From NCBI RefSeq assembly GCF_002101885.1, contig NZ_LQPS01000018.1, forward strand, positions 1-53,081: a stretch of 53,081 bases of DNA, read 5' to 3'. Within the stretch, counting starts at the first letter, position 1. Each line of letters starts with the position of its first letter. Position numbers and translations under genes: made by a program. Of this stretch, positions 1 to 9,240 are shown one piece after another. This DNA is from Mycolicibacter senuensis. Lineage in GTDB: Bacteria > Actinomycetota > Actinomycetes > Mycobacteriales > Mycobacteriaceae. Below the pieces are notes generated by a model that ran no database searches, was not told the origin of the DNA, and worked only from the letters and a program-made list of their open reading frames with translations.

Positions 1-481
1 GGCGCACCATCAAGATGCTGAACGTCATCGACGAATTCACCCGCGAAGCCCTGGCGATCCACGTCGACCGCGCCATCAACGCTGATGGCGTCGTCGACAT
101 CCTCGATCAATTGGCTCTGACCTACGGGGCTCCGCACTACGTGCGGTTCGACAACGGCCCGGAGTTCGTCGCCCATGCGGTCAACGACTGGTGCCGGTTC
201 AACGGCACCGGCTCACTGTTCATTGATCCCGGATCACCTTGGCAGAACGCCTGGATCGAGTCATTCAACGGCCGCCTGCGAGATGAGCTGCTCAACTCCT
301 GGCGCTTCGACTCGCTGTTGGAAGCCCGGGTGATCATCGAGGATTGGAGGATCGACTACAACGCCAACAGACCGCATTCGGCCCACCACGGACTCAGCCC
401 TGCCGAGTTCGCCTTACAGTGGACCTCGACCCACCAACCCCAAGCCGCATAGCGACTGGACCACCAAACGGGTCCCCCTCA
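1..481 (+). mobile_element. Right end of an IS3-family insertion sequence (partial)
   Basis: The window opens inside an insertion sequence whose transposase ends at 452. After the stop come about 28 non-coding bases with the sequence GGACCACCAAACGGGTCC (457-474) and a terminal CA at 480-481, as expected for the TG...CA ends of IS3 elements. From 482 the reading resumes inside an enoyl-CoA hydratase, so the junction at 481/482 is the best estimate of the IS boundary. The left end and the target duplication are outside the window. Confidence 0.75.
3..452 (+). CDS. IS3-family transposase, C-terminal part (5' end outside window)
   Basis: This is the DDE integrase core of an IS3-family transposase (OrfB type), which cuts and joins DNA at the element ends. 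The frame is open from base 3, so the gene starts upstream of the window. The visible part carries the first Asp in NVIDEFTRE, the second Asp in RFDNGPEF and the Glu in [12 protein letters not shown]. Thirty-five residues lie between the second Asp and the Glu, the DD(35)E spacing of this family. The tail ([19 protein letters not shown]) is the usual IS3 C-terminus. All three catalytic residues are present, so the protein could be active if the missing N-terminal half is intact. Confidence 0.92.
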   Translation, partial: RTIKMLNVIDEFTREALAIHVDRAINADGVVDILDQLALTYGAPHYVRFDNGPEFVAHAVNDWCRFNGTGSLFIDPGSPWQNAWIESFNGRLRDELLNSWRFDSLLEARVIIEDWRIDYNANRPHSAHHGLSPAEFALQWTSTHQPQAA

Positions 482-832
482 CCGGAGGCAGCGTCAACGC
501 TTCTGCTGCCACAGTTGATCGGGTACCAGCGCGCCGCGCAAGCGATGCTGTTCGGTGAGCCCTTCAGCGCCGCGGAAGCTCAGGCTGCCGGTTTCGTCAA
601 CGAAGTAGTCCCGACGGCAACCGATTTGGAGTCCTTGGTAGCGCATCGACTGTCCGTGCTGAGCACCAAGCCCCGCGCCGCGTTGTTGGCGATAAAGCGC
701 CTCTTGAGGGACGACACCGCTACGTCGGTGAATACCCGACTCGCCCTGGACAGCAAGATTCTGACCGAACTGATGTCCGGCGCCGGCCAGAACGACGCCT
801 ATCGCAACATAGTCGAGGCGTTCGCGCGCTGA
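482..832 (+). pseudogene. Enoyl-CoA hydratase, C-terminal remnant cut by the IS element
   Basis: About 116 residues survive, beginning PEAASTLLLPQLIGYQRA and running through GFVNEVVP to a natural stop at 832. This is the second half of a crotonase-family enoyl-CoA hydratase/isomerase, from just after the usual catalytic region to the C-terminal helices. The N-terminal half, with the oxyanion-hole segment, is absent because the IS3 end joins directly at 481/482. The frame is open into the IS by chance, but no start codon suits a hydratase. It is therefore most likely non-functional. Its N-terminal half may lie on the other side of the IS, outside the window. Confidence 0.8.
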
Positions 833-942
833 CCGCCAACGCGGAACAAGGCTTGGCGACAACGGCTTCAGCCAACAGGTCGCGGCAAGTCCGCCAGGGT
901 GGTGGCCGTCCTCCTCAAGCCGGTGGCATTCCGGGCGCCTGA

Positions 943-974
943 CCGGCGCGGCCAACAACAGGCGACCGCGCCGG
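943..974. terminator. Candidate bidirectional terminator hairpin
   Basis: A perfect 9-base inverted repeat, CCGGCGCGG (943-951) and CCGCGCCGG (966-974), encloses a 14-base loop. It sits between two converging genes, the hydratase remnant ending at 832 and the kinase ending at 995. There is no U-tract, which is common for mycobacterial hairpins. The remaining 833-942 shows no gene. Confidence 0.45.
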
Positions 975-994
975 CCAAGGGCTGATGTAACGGA

Positions 995-2308
995 TCAGCG
1001 GTGGGCGAGAATCTCCCGCAGCGCGACCGATGTCTGATGCAGTAGTTTCGGGACGTAGTCCACGACGCAGACGGTCACTTCACTGTCGAGCAGAGCCCCC
1101 GAGACGATGGCCACGCGTGCCTGCAGCAGCATGGAATAGAGCCTCAGGCTCGCCCACAGCGTATAGAAATCCACGTCGACCTGCGCTGAGTTCGGACCGC
1201 CCGCCTGGTGGTAGGCCGCGATAAAGCGGTCCCACGGCAACATCTTTCGCATCCAGCCCCGGACGTATCCGAGATCTTCAGCGGGATGGCCCAGGTGCGC
1301 CAGCTCCCAGTCCAGTACGCCGACGAGGTCGCCGTTGTGCACCAGGAAGTTGTGAAAGCCCAGATCTCCGTGGACCAGCACGCGCGGGCCCGCGATGTCA
1401 GCGATGTGGCGACGCGTCCAATCCAGCGCCGCGGTGATGGTGGTGTTCGGTTCACCGAGTTTCGTGATGATCGCTTCGAAACCGTCGAGCTCGCTGTCCA
1501 ACTGGTCAGGTGCGAAGCTGCGCTCGACAATGCCCGGCAAGCGCTCGAAAGGCTTGTCACCGATCGCGTGCTGGCGGCCGAGTTGTTCGGCGAACTGCAA
1601 CGCCAGCGTTTCGGATGCGGGCGGATCGAACACGTCGCCTTCGATGTGGCCTTCGATGCGGCCGACCAGAAGGAACGGTGCGCCGAGCGGCCCATCAGAG
1701 GGCTCGAGTAGGTATGGCTCCGGCACGCGCAGGCCGGCCGCGTGTGTGTGCCGCAGCACTTCGAACTCCGGCTTTACTGACGTGCCCACAACCGATCCAT
1801 CCCAGTCCTGGCGCAGCACAAGGTGTTCGGGGAGTGATGCGGCGCCCCGCTGCCTGAGCAGCACGGTCTGCTTGGAACGTCCTCCGGTGAGCGGCTGTGA
1901 CTCCACGATGGTTGTCGCATCGCCTCCGAGCGGGTGCGCGCGCAGGTAGGTTTCGAGGGCTGCAGGGTCGAAGCGGCGTTGTCCGCCGTCCACGGGTGTG
2001 GCCACCCCGCTGCGTACTTCGGTCACCGCGGCTTCTTCGGCGTCGAACACAGCACCATCGGCCTCGACAGCGTCACGGGTCAGCGAGTCGAGACCAGCAA
2101 GCCGCTGCAGAGACTGTTGAGCCCCGTCGTTTGGTGCCGTCAGCCGCGACGCCAGTCTTGCAACGATGGTCACGCAGTCACGCGCGCGACTCAGCTCGGA
2201 GCCTTCGAGTGCGGGAATGATGGCGTGTTCCAACGTGTCGGCGACGTTGATCAAGTACGCACGCGCGCAGTGGCGGTCGACTGCGGTGACGTGACCGGGG
2301 CCGCTCAT
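995..2308 (-). CDS. APH-fold phosphotransferase (ACAD10/11-type kinase family)
   Basis: A 437-residue protein of the aminoglycoside-phosphotransferase/choline-kinase fold. Residues 1-120 are a mostly helical extension. The kinase part starts at PLTGGRSKQTVLLRQ (139-153), the glycine-rich loop of the ACAD10/ACAD11 and LvaA branch. VLVHGDLGFHNFL holds the Brenner motif (His313, Asp315, Asn320) and LDWE supplies the metal-binding Asp333. Known relatives phosphorylate 4-hydroxyacyl-CoAs so the oxygen can be eliminated; the substrate here is not shown. The ATG at 2308 is chosen because it overlaps the upstream stop as ATGA; a start at 2350 would overlap that gene by 46 bases. Last gene of the mce operon. 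A different small-molecule kinase role is possible. Confidence 0.82.
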   Translation of the reverse strand: MSGPGHVTAVDRHCARAYLINVADTLEHAIIPALEGSELSRARDCVTIVARLASRLTAPNDGAQQSLQRLAGLDSLTRDAVEADGAVFDAEEAAVTEVRSGVATPVDGGQRRFDPAALETYLRAHPLGGDATTIVESQPLTGGRSKQTVLLRQRGAASLPEHLVLRQDWDGSVVGTSVKPEFEVLRHTHAAGLRVPEPYLLEPSDGPLGAPFLLVGRIEGHIEGDVFDPPASETLALQFAEQLGRQHAIGDKPFERLPGIVERSFAPDQLDSELDGFEAIITKLGEPNTTITAALDWTRRHIADIAGPRVLVHGDLGFHNFLVHNGDLVGVLDWELAHLGHPAEDLGYVRGWMRKMLPWDRFIAAYHQAGGPNSAQVDVDFYTLWASLRLYSMLLQARVAIVSGALLDSEVTVCVVDYVPKLLHQTSVALREILAHR

Positions 2309-3306
2309 GCGTCCACTCCGAACGGGCTCAACAGCTGGCCGGTGGACCACTCGCGCCGTGAGAGTCCTTTCTCCATCGTCGCGCGTACCAGCGCACTGAC
2401 CGGGTCACTGCCTCCGCGCGGATTGGTGGTGATCTCGAAGTCGCAGAAGCCGGGGCTCCCCCCGTACTCGAACTCGCATAGCTCATCGACACAGGCCACA
2501 CCGTTGTGTGTGGTCAGCCCACCGCCGATGGGCGGCCCGATGTCGATTCGGATGGTTTCGCCGCCAGGCAGTTCGAACGCGACGACACCGCCGCGGTGGG
2601 TCATCGCGTCCGTCTCCATGAACACCAGGATGTCCACCGTGTCCGCGTGGGTGACTACACCATCGCGGGCGACGATGCCGAAGCTGCGCAGTGAACCGTC
2701 TACGCCGTGCCACGAAGCCGCGTTGAAGGTCAGTTCCGGCCCGCAGGTGCCGGCGATCCACCGGTGGCTCAATAGGGTGGCCCAGTCGCGCTTTCCCCAA
2801 CTGTGGTCGCGGTAGCACAGCCCGTCGATTTCGTACCGCTTCTCGCCGAGCCGAATCGACCCGCGAACCCGGCCGGCCGCTTCGAGGTGTCCCGGCGCAA
2901 AGTCGTCGGTGACGGTGCCGCCCGCTCGGAACAGGTCGAATCGTGGCGTGTAGTCGGTGACGACCAACTCCATCTCGCAGTCGGTCTCCTCAATGGTCCA
3001 CCGCGCCTTTCCTTCCGCGAAGTCGGCCTCATACTGATCGCCGACCCGGAAGGCCGTGCCGGTGCGATCGGCTTCAGTGAAAGGCAGGTTCAGGTGCTGG
3101 CAAAAACTCTCACCGTCACGCGTGTGGATGCCGACCCAACTGGTGGAGATACCGTGGCCCGGCTCGTGACCGATGCGGTGGATGCCGCCGATGCCGGCAG
3201 CGCGATCCCACCAGAGCAGGAACACACTCTCCTGCCATAGCGGGTCCGCCCCAATGGGGTGGGGCATCTCATCGTCCGCCGAGAACGGCTCAACCGATGT
3301 GGTCAC
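2305..3306 (-). CDS. DUF7064/DUF7065-type lipocalin-like protein
   Basis: A 333-residue soluble protein without signal peptide or membrane segment. It resembles the DUF7065/DUF7064 two-domain proteins of actinobacteria, which are related to the AttH/CrtC lipocalin-like fold. The hallmark is CYRDHSWGKRDW at residues 164-175, followed by RWIAGTCGPELTFNA. Such folds bind or modify hydrophobic ligands, but no reaction is established. The start is a GTG at 3306 with GGAGT about eight bases upstream. The stop overlaps the start of the downstream kinase by four bases, so the two are translationally coupled and probably act on the same compound. The 86 bases to the upstream gene hold no obvious promoter. 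Confidence 0.75.
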   Translation of the reverse strand: MTTSVEPFSADDEMPHPIGADPLWQESVFLLWWDRAAGIGGIHRIGHEPGHGISTSWVGIHTRDGESFCQHLNLPFTEADRTGTAFRVGDQYEADFAEGKARWTIEETDCEMELVVTDYTPRFDLFRAGGTVTDDFAPGHLEAAGRVRGSIRLGEKRYEIDGLCYRDHSWGKRDWATLLSHRWIAGTCGPELTFNAASWHGVDGSLRSFGIVARDGVVTHADTVDILVFMETDAMTHRGGVVAFELPGGETIRIDIGPPIGGGLTTHNGVACVDELCEFEYGGSPGFCDFEITTNPRGGSDPVSALVRATMEKGLSRREWSTGQLLSPFGVDA

Positions 3307-3392
3307 AAAAACTCCTCTTCCGTGTTCTCATATCGTGAAATACCGCGCCGGATAGCCTGATTGCTCCTGCTGCTACCGCGGCCCTTCTGGGT

Positions 3393-3947
3393 TCAGCTGT
3401 AGCAGGCTCCTCCGCCGGGCGGGCTGCAGGAGGCCGGGCCGCGCTCCATCCAACTCAAGTCCGTCCAACCCGCCGACAGCCAAGTCTTGCTGGGCTCCAT
3501 GACGAAGCGCAGCGGGCCTCGTTCGCAGTAAGCTCTGCCGTCGACTGTCACGGCGCAGCTGGTCCCCTCGTGGATGATCTTGGCGTGCGCGGGAAGCGGC
3601 GTCACGGCCCGGGTCGCCGGAAACCGGGCCGCCATCGACCAGTCGTAGTGGACAGCACGGTCCCCGTTGACCCAACCGATGTGCCGCACGCCGTCCGGAG
3701 CGCCGGGAATGTCGCCGGAGCAGCCGAAGTTTCCCCGACCCCAGATACCGCAATTCTGTCCGCCCGGGGTGGTAAACCACACCCCGCCGGGAAGGACATA
3801 CGGCTCAGCATCGACGATGTCGTAATACCGGATATCGGGGAACGGATCGATGACTGCCTCCGGGTGGGGAGGTTCAGCCCGGGCCGCAACAGGATTGCCC
3901 AGTACCGCAGCAATGATGGCCGCTGGTGCGAAGTAGAGAAGGTTCAC
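3393..3947 (-). CDS. Small secreted protein of unknown function
   Basis: A 184-residue protein with a hydrophobic N-terminal stretch (LLYFAPAAIIAAVLGNPVAARA) ending in an ARA-E cleavage-like site, so it is probably exported by Sec. The mature part has six cysteines, in QNCGIWGRGNFGCSGD, GTSCAVTV, AYCERG, ASCSPP and GACYS, which could form three disulfides in the cell envelope. It resembles small secreted mycobacterial proteins with a C-x6-C pattern, but no function is recognised. The start is a GTG at 3947 with only a weak ribosome site. It sits in the tail of the mce operon, 30 bases after the MmpS-like gene, which suggests an envelope role in the same transport process. Confidence 0.75.
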   Translation of the reverse strand: MNLLYFAPAAIIAAVLGNPVAARAEPPHPEAVIDPFPDIRYYDIVDAEPYVLPGGVWFTTPGGQNCGIWGRGNFGCSGDIPGAPDGVRHIGWVNGDRAVHYDWSMAARFPATRAVTPLPAHAKIIHEGTSCAVTVDGRAYCERGPLRFVMEPSKTWLSAGWTDLSWMERGPASCSPPGGGACYS

Positions 3948-3977
3948 GACCTGGTTCCAATCTGAATCATTCTGGGG

Positions 3978-4388
3978 CTAGGTAATACGGCGGGTGATGC
4001 CATAGCAGGTGGCGTTACCGATGTCGAGGGTGTTCTGGCAGATGACCTTGTCCTGGTGGATGATTCGCACAGATACCCATCGCCTCGGAGCGGCAACGGG
4101 CCGCCAATCGGCTCGCACCTGGCTGCCGTCTGGCGGTGGGCCGGAAACGGACTGCACCGGAGTGTCCATCCGCCATGGGAGCGCGACGGATTCCACGGCC
4201 ATCCGCCCGGCACTGGTCTGGTACTCGACGTTTGCGACGCGGACCGTATCTGAGAACACCTCGTAGGTAACGACATCGTCGGCCCAGGCTATCGGCGGAT
4301 AGAGCACTACCGGAAGGCAACTCGTTGCCAGACTCACCGCCGCCGCGCGCGATACACGCGTCTTCAATGTCGTCATATCAGCGCTCAC
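3978..4388 (-). CDS. MmpS-like secreted/periplasmic accessory protein
   Basis: A 136-residue protein with a signal-like N-terminus (AAAVSLATSCLPVVLYPPIAWA) followed by a beta-rich domain. The segments VVTYEVFSD, ANVEYQTS and VALPWRMD match the layout of the MmpS extracytoplasmic domain (VTYEV..., ANI-Y..., LPW). MmpS proteins assist MmpL lipid transporters, but no mmpL lies in the window. Here the protein is encoded behind an Mce importer. Two cysteines (VICQNT and ATCYGI) near the C-terminus could form a disulfide. The GTG start at 4388 overlaps the upstream stop as GTGA; an ATG at 4376 is the alternative. Family assignment rests on motif resemblance only. Confidence 0.65.
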   Translation of the reverse strand: MSADMTTLKTRVSRAAAVSLATSCLPVVLYPPIAWADDVVTYEVFSDTVRVANVEYQTSAGRMAVESVALPWRMDTPVQSVSGPPPDGSQVRADWRPVAAPRRWVSVRIIHQDKVICQNTLDIGNATCYGITRRIT

Positions 4389-4843
4389 TTCTGGATCAGC
4401 AGTGCGACGGCGAGGACGCGGCCGGACTGCGGTTCGTAGAGTTGAGTTGCACCGAATTCGGTGTAGGAGCAGTCCGGGATCGTTTGATAGCCCTGCAGCA
4501 ACAGACCCCTGATGGCATCGGCTTCATCTCGGCCGGCGCCCTGAAGCGAATGGACGTTGGTCGCTTCGATGCCGAGTTCGCTGATGATCGGCATCGGATG
4601 CGGGTCGTCGGCGGGAACGTTCGCCCCGCTGTGGTCGAGGTAGGCAGCCGTAGAGCGATTGATGATCTCGGCCGCACGCTCAAGCTCCGGACTGTAATTC
4701 AGCGGACCGCATGCCGAAGCCCCTCGGACCTCGGCCACGGCCTGGCCGACCGCCGGCGATGGATCAGCCCCGGCAGGCACCGCCCGCAGAGCGCATGCGG
4801 CAAAAACCAGTGCGAAAGCCGCAACGGTACGTGCCCTCGGCAA
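4385..4843 (-). CDS. Secreted CAP-superfamily-like protein
   Basis: The chosen start is TTG at 4843, six bases after a clear AAGGAG-type site, giving 152 residues. The open frame extends to 5182, but the upstream part overlaps the next gene and reads as non-protein. The N-terminus (VAAFALVFAACALRAVPAGADPS) is a signal peptide. The mature region has spaced motifs (AVAEVRGASACGPLNYSP, AAEIINRSTAAYL, a C-terminal QLYEPQSGRVLAVALL strand) that resemble degenerate CAP/SCP-like domains of mycobacterial secreted proteins. Two cysteines probably pair. It lies between two other secreted proteins in the mce operon tail. Function is unknown and the CAP assignment is tentative. Confidence 0.62.
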   Translation of the reverse strand: MPRARTVAAFALVFAACALRAVPAGADPSPAVGQAVAEVRGASACGPLNYSPELERAAEIINRSTAAYLDHSGANVPADDPHPMPIISELGIEATNVHSLQGAGRDEADAIRGLLLQGYQTIPDCSYTEFGATQLYEPQSGRVLAVALLIQK

Positions 4844-4868
4844 GAGTTTCTCCTTCTCGGCTCGGTGA

Positions 4869-5491
4869 TCAGACGCAGGCCCGGGAGCGCTTGATCTTGC
4901 TCCCCCAGAACTGCATCTGGTGATAGGACGGGCCGCTGAACCAAGTCGGCTGACGAGCCTTGATTCCGTTGCTGACGTTGGACATCTGCTGCCACAGGCC
5001 ATGGAAGCTATCGCCCTGGTACAGCGGGAAGTACATGTCGCCGGCACGGTCGGCACTTCGGGTGAGGGCCCCGATGCGCGGGGCCAAGAAGGCGACGGAC
5101 TGGTCGAGGTTGGCCGCGACGATATCGGCATGCTGCGGAATCTCATCGGAATTCCAGTCACCGTTAGCCCGAATGACGGCATTGTTGAGCCCGGCGATAT
5201 GCCGTTGGATCACTTTGTACTGAGCGTTGTACCATCCGCACATCTCCCGCTCTGCGTTGATATCGGCGTCCGTGACGAACTGTCGCGTTCTGTCGAAGGG
5301 AGGGGGAAATTTCGGCTGCCAGCCGGCGGGTGCCGGCGTCACCGCCGGCAGTGGCTGGGGCTGATCGAAGTGGGTTGCGGGATCGTACGGTTCATACGGA
5401 TCGGCGCCGGCCTGCCCACCGCCCATGACCGCGCCACACAATGCGGTCAAGACGAGGCCCGCGACCGCCCGGCCACCGCACCTGGGGGCTC

Positions 5492-5495
<4 letters not shown>
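4869..5495 (-). CDS. Secreted Mce-operon-linked protein of unknown function
   Basis: A 208-residue protein with a signal peptide (AVAGLVLTALCGAVMGGGQAGA, then DPYEPYDP). A proline-rich linker (QPLPAVTPAPAGWQPKFPPPFD) leads to a helical domain rich in aromatic residues (MCGWYNAQYKVIQRHI, FPLYQGDSFHGLWQQM). Two cysteines, one in MCGWY and one in the C-terminal RACV, could form a disulfide. I do not recognise a named family. The ATG at 5495 overlaps the stop of the preceding Mce-associated membrane protein (ATGA), so it is translated with the importer and probably works in the periplasm next to it. Confidence 0.7.
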
Positions 5496-6133
<638 letters not shown>

Positions 6134-6173
6134 CGGTTTCTCGCTTTCGGCAGTCTGCGGTGACCGCCTCAAC

Positions 6174-7130
6174 CTAACGGTCAGGGATGGTGACATGAAG
6201 TTTTATCGCCCCTTCCTCTGGTATCCCGGACAGCACATTCGACAGAATCTGGCCGGTATCGAAATTCATGAGTGCGCCGCTGATGCCCTGGAATTGTGGT
6301 ATCAGCGTCCGGGTTATCACCTGAAGGTCCGGCGCCCTGGTATCCAGGAACACCTGTATTCGGTCCAGGAAGTTACCGAACAGGACCATATTTTCGGGAT
6401 TGTTCCACACAACGGTGTTCATCGTCCCCACCCACAAATCCGATATGGTAGGGCTGAAGTCCCACAGATGCGGGGTCAGCTGACTCAGATGGGGCCCGAC
6501 CCAGTCGGCATTTTGCAGCAGCGTTTGGAAGTTACCCAGCACTTCCTTTCCGGTGCCATCCATGCCCACCACCATGTTCCGGTTCAGCAGGCTCGCTCGC
6601 GATAAGTTCGGCAGCACCTGCGTCGGTTCGGGCAGTGCCGCGTCGCTCTCGTCAAGAATCCGCTTGAGTTGATCCGGATCCATCTGATTGAGCATCCGCA
6701 CCACGGTTGTGGCCAGTTGTGATATCGACGGCGGAACAATTATCGATTCCGTCGAGATCCGCTGGCCGTCGGTCAGCATCGGTCCCTGCGCCGTCCGCGG
6801 TAGGAATCCGACGTAGGCCTCGCCGAGTGCGGACAGATTGTCGAGTCGTACGTCACTGTCGATCGGGATCTGGTGATCAGCTTCGACGTAGAAGTCGATG
6901 GTGGCGTTGGTCGTCGATGACGACACCCCGGTGACCTTTCCGACGGACGCACCGCGCAGCAGCACGCTCGACCCGACGACAAGGCCTTTGACGTCAGGGA
7001 CTTCCATCGACAGATTGGTGCGGTTGTCGGGTGCGCGGGTGTGCAGGTCGAAAGATGCGATGTACGCGCTACCGATCGCGATGAGAAGCGCAAAGAGCGT
7101 GACGGACGCGATGTTCTTTGCGATTCTCAT
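6174..7130 (-). CDS. mceF: MceF, substrate-channel subunit of the Mce importer
   Basis: A 318-residue protein. It has a membrane anchor at residues 7-25 and an MCE domain (SMEVPDVKGLVVGSSVLLRG through VGFLPRT, about 40-130). A long helical region follows, ending in a compact tail (IPEEGAIKLHVTIPDR). The six Mce subunits assemble into a hetero-hexameric tube carrying lipids across the periplasm to the YrbE permease. The ATG at 7130 overlaps the mceE stop as ATGA; the longer open frame from 7295 lies wholly inside mceE and is not used. It is sixth in the A-F order. The substrate cannot be read from the sequence. Confidence 0.93.
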   Translation of the reverse strand: MRIAKNIASVTLFALLIAIGSAYIASFDLHTRAPDNRTNLSMEVPDVKGLVVGSSVLLRGASVGKVTGVSSSTTNATIDFYVEADHQIPIDSDVRLDNLSALGEAYVGFLPRTAQGPMLTDGQRISTESIIVPPSISQLATTVVRMLNQMDPDQLKRILDESDAALPEPTQVLPNLSRASLLNRNMVVGMDGTGKEVLGNFQTLLQNADWVGPHLSQLTPHLWDFSPTISDLWVGTMNTVVWNNPENMVLFGNFLDRIQVFLDTRAPDLQVITRTLIPQFQGISGALMNFDTGQILSNVLSGIPEEGAIKLHVTIPDR

Positions 7131-8122
7131 GGCGCCGCTCCCAGTATCCGAAGCACGTCCTGGACGTTGTCGATCATTTCGCGGCCGTCCGGTCCGGTTA
7201 TCGAAGTGATGTTGATGGCCGGACGCTTGTCGACGGGATAGAAGTAGTCCGCGAACAACTCGCGCCACCGCGGTGCTTCGGCTTCGAAATCCCATTTGCT
7301 TTGCTGCAGCGCACCGGTGACGTCCGCGAGAGAATTCAGCAGCGGCTCAAGCCAGAAGCCGCCGGAGTAGATACTCCCAACCGAGGGCAGCACGGATCCG
7401 ATATAGCTTGACATCTGCGTATTTCGGTCCCAGCCGATCATCCCTGTCGGTGACCACCAATACTCATACGTCTCACGGTTGCGGACCATCACCTCGGCGG
7501 TACCCGACACACCGTGCAGCCATTTGTCGACCGTGTCGATGTTGTTGGCCAGATCGCCGAGGTCGACCGAAACCCGGCTCACCAGGCTGCGCAGTTCACC
7601 GTGCTGCGAAGGTGTCACGTTGTTGACGGCGATGATCGTGTTCTGGGCTCGTTGAATGGCACCACTGCCGACGAAATTCGCCAGATTGGCGAGCGTGTCC
7701 TCCAGTTGCGGAGGTGACGTCGTTTGTGCCAACGGAACTCGGCCGCCGGCGGTCAATCCGGGAGCCGCGTCACCCGTCGTAGGACGCTCGAGTGCGACGT
7801 ACGTGTCGCCGAGCACGGTGGATTGCTGCAGCGTCGCCAGGATATTGGATGGCACTGTGACGCCCGGATCGATCTGCGAGACGACGTCGACATGGTCGTT
7901 CCGCAGATCAACACGGGTGATCATCCCGACGGTCGTGCCGTCTTGTACCACCTTCGCCCGGTCAGGCAGGCTGAGCACGTTGGCGAATTCCAGGATGATG
8001 CTGTAGCCGTCATTGCCACGGCCCCCGGGTTGTGGCAATGAATTGACCGTGATCGACGCGCACGACGACACCGCCACCGCAACAGCTCCGACAATGGCCG
8101 GAAACCACATCCGCGGGCTCAT
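7127..8122 (-). CDS. mceE: MceE, lipoprotein subunit of the Mce importer
   Basis: A 331-residue Mce protein. The N-terminus ends in a lipobox, VSSC with Cys21, so it should be lipid-anchored like the LprK/MceE proteins of other mce operons. The MCE domain follows (YSIILEFANVLSLPDRAKVVQDG to LGDTYVALE). A long helical section and a tail ending GREMIDNVQDVLRILGAAP complete it. The ATG at 8122 overlaps the mceD stop by four bases (ATGA), which settles the start against the long upstream extension to 8344. It is the fifth of six co-translated Mce subunits. Confidence 0.93.
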   Translation of the reverse strand: MSPRMWFPAIVGAVAVAVSSCASITVNSLPQPGGRGNDGYSIILEFANVLSLPDRAKVVQDGTTVGMITRVDLRNDHVDVVSQIDPGVTVPSNILATLQQSTVLGDTYVALERPTTGDAAPGLTAGGRVPLAQTTSPPQLEDTLANLANFVGSGAIQRAQNTIIAVNNVTPSQHGELRSLVSRVSVDLGDLANNIDTVDKWLHGVSGTAEVMVRNRETYEYWWSPTGMIGWDRNTQMSSYIGSVLPSVGSIYSGGFWLEPLLNSLADVTGALQQSKWDFEAEAPRWRELFADYFYPVDKRPAINITSITGPDGREMIDNVQDVLRILGAAP

Positions 8123-9240
8123 CGCTTGCTCGCTTCCTGGAGAACGTACTGGAGCAACGCGACATCGACGGCGTAGGGTTGGCCGTTCACGTCTGCGCAA
8201 CTGCCGGGCATCGACGCGTTCATGGAACCGCACAGCGCGAGCCCGTCGTGGGTGGGAACCCGGAAAAGCGGTGGCCGATAGGCGATATTGAAGGTCCCCC
8301 ACTCTTTGGCATTGACATGGTTCGCCAAGGTGTTGATCCACCATGGCACCGGGTTGAAAAGGTCGGCAAGGGCCTGTGAGTGGGGGGTGACCTTTCGGAC
8401 CGCGGTGCTCACCGCGTCCAGCGCGATCTGGGTCGGCTCGCCGAGCCTTGTTTCCATGACAGCGACCGTTTCGACTAGGGGACCGAGGCTTCCGAGTCCA
8501 ATTCCCCTGCCCCCAGCGAGGCGTGCGCCGCCGTCCACCGCCACGACCAAGTCGCCGCTGGTGATGAGGGAATCCTGCAGGATCTCCTTCAGCGGATCCC
8601 GCATCTCTGTCAACGCCGTGGTGAGCGTAGCGGTGTTTCGGATGATCGAGCCGATGTCACTGATCGCCTGGTCGGGGCTGTCGAGCAGGGCGGAGGACGT
8701 CGTCAACAGCCGGCCGGCTCCCGCGCCGTTGCCTTGGGCCAGGCGATCCATCCCGCGGATGGTGTCGGCGATGTTCTCCGAACCGGCCGAGTTGATTTCG
8801 TTGAGGAATGTGTTGGCCGAGCCGATCACTTCAGAAAGGGTCTTTGGTGAGATGGTCCGTTCGAGCGGGACGCAGTACCCGGGCTCCAGGCGTTGCCCCC
8901 CGGCATAGTTGCCGACCATCTCCATCGAGCGGTCGGCCAGGATGGATGGCGATCTGATGATCGCCTTGACATCGCTCGGCAATGTCCGCTGCTCGGTGAT
9001 CGAGAACTCGACACGAACGCGGGTCGGTTCCGGCTGAATGGCGGTGATCGCTCCGATGGGATACCCCAACTGCGTAACCGGATTGCCCACGTAGAGTCCG
9101 ACCGTGTCGGGTAGGTGTGCGCAGAAGGCGGAGTCCCGTTGCTTCTCGGGTGCGCACCCTACCGCCGAACCGGCGATGGCCGCGGTCAGCGTTGCCGCGA
9201 CACCGGTGCGGAACGCTCGGCGAAGGGTTGTCGTAGCCAT
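8119..9240 (-). CDS. mceD: MceD, probable lipoprotein subunit of the Mce importer
   Basis: A 373-residue Mce protein. The MCE domain begins CAHLPDTVGLYVGNPVTQLGY and includes SPSILADRSMEMVG; a long helical region follows, then a C-terminal domain with two or three cysteines (GLALCGSMN, GSCADVNGQ). Unusually for an MceD, the N-terminal hydrophobic segment ends in AVGC-APEK, with Cys29 in lipobox position, so it may be lipid-modified like MceE. The ATG at 9240 shares one base with the mceC stop (TGATG), which favours it over the in-frame ATG at 9270. Identity as D rests on its place in the A-F order. Confidence 0.9.
   Translation of the reverse strand: MATTTLRRAFRTGVAATLTAAIAGSAVGCAPEKQRDSAFCAHLPDTVGLYVGNPVTQLGYPIGAITAIQPEPTRVRVEFSITEQRTLPSDVKAIIRSPSILADRSMEMVGNYAGGQRLEPGYCVPLERTISPKTLSEVIGSANTFLNEINSAGSENIADTIRGMDRLAQGNGAGAGRLLTTSSALLDSPDQAISDIGSIIRNTATLTTALTEMRDPLKEILQDSLITSGDLVVAVDGGARLAGGRGIGLGSLGPLVETVAVMETRLGEPTQIALDAVSTAVRKVTPHSQALADLFNPVPWWINTLANHVNAKEWGTFNIAYRPPLFRVPTHDGLALCGSMNASMPGSCADVNGQPYAVDVALLQYVLQEASKR

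Noticed and set aside
344..481. Fusion of IS sequence to the hydratase remnant as a new gene
   Set aside because: The frame is open by chance across the IS end, but the ATG at 344 lies inside the transposase in another frame and has no ribosome site.
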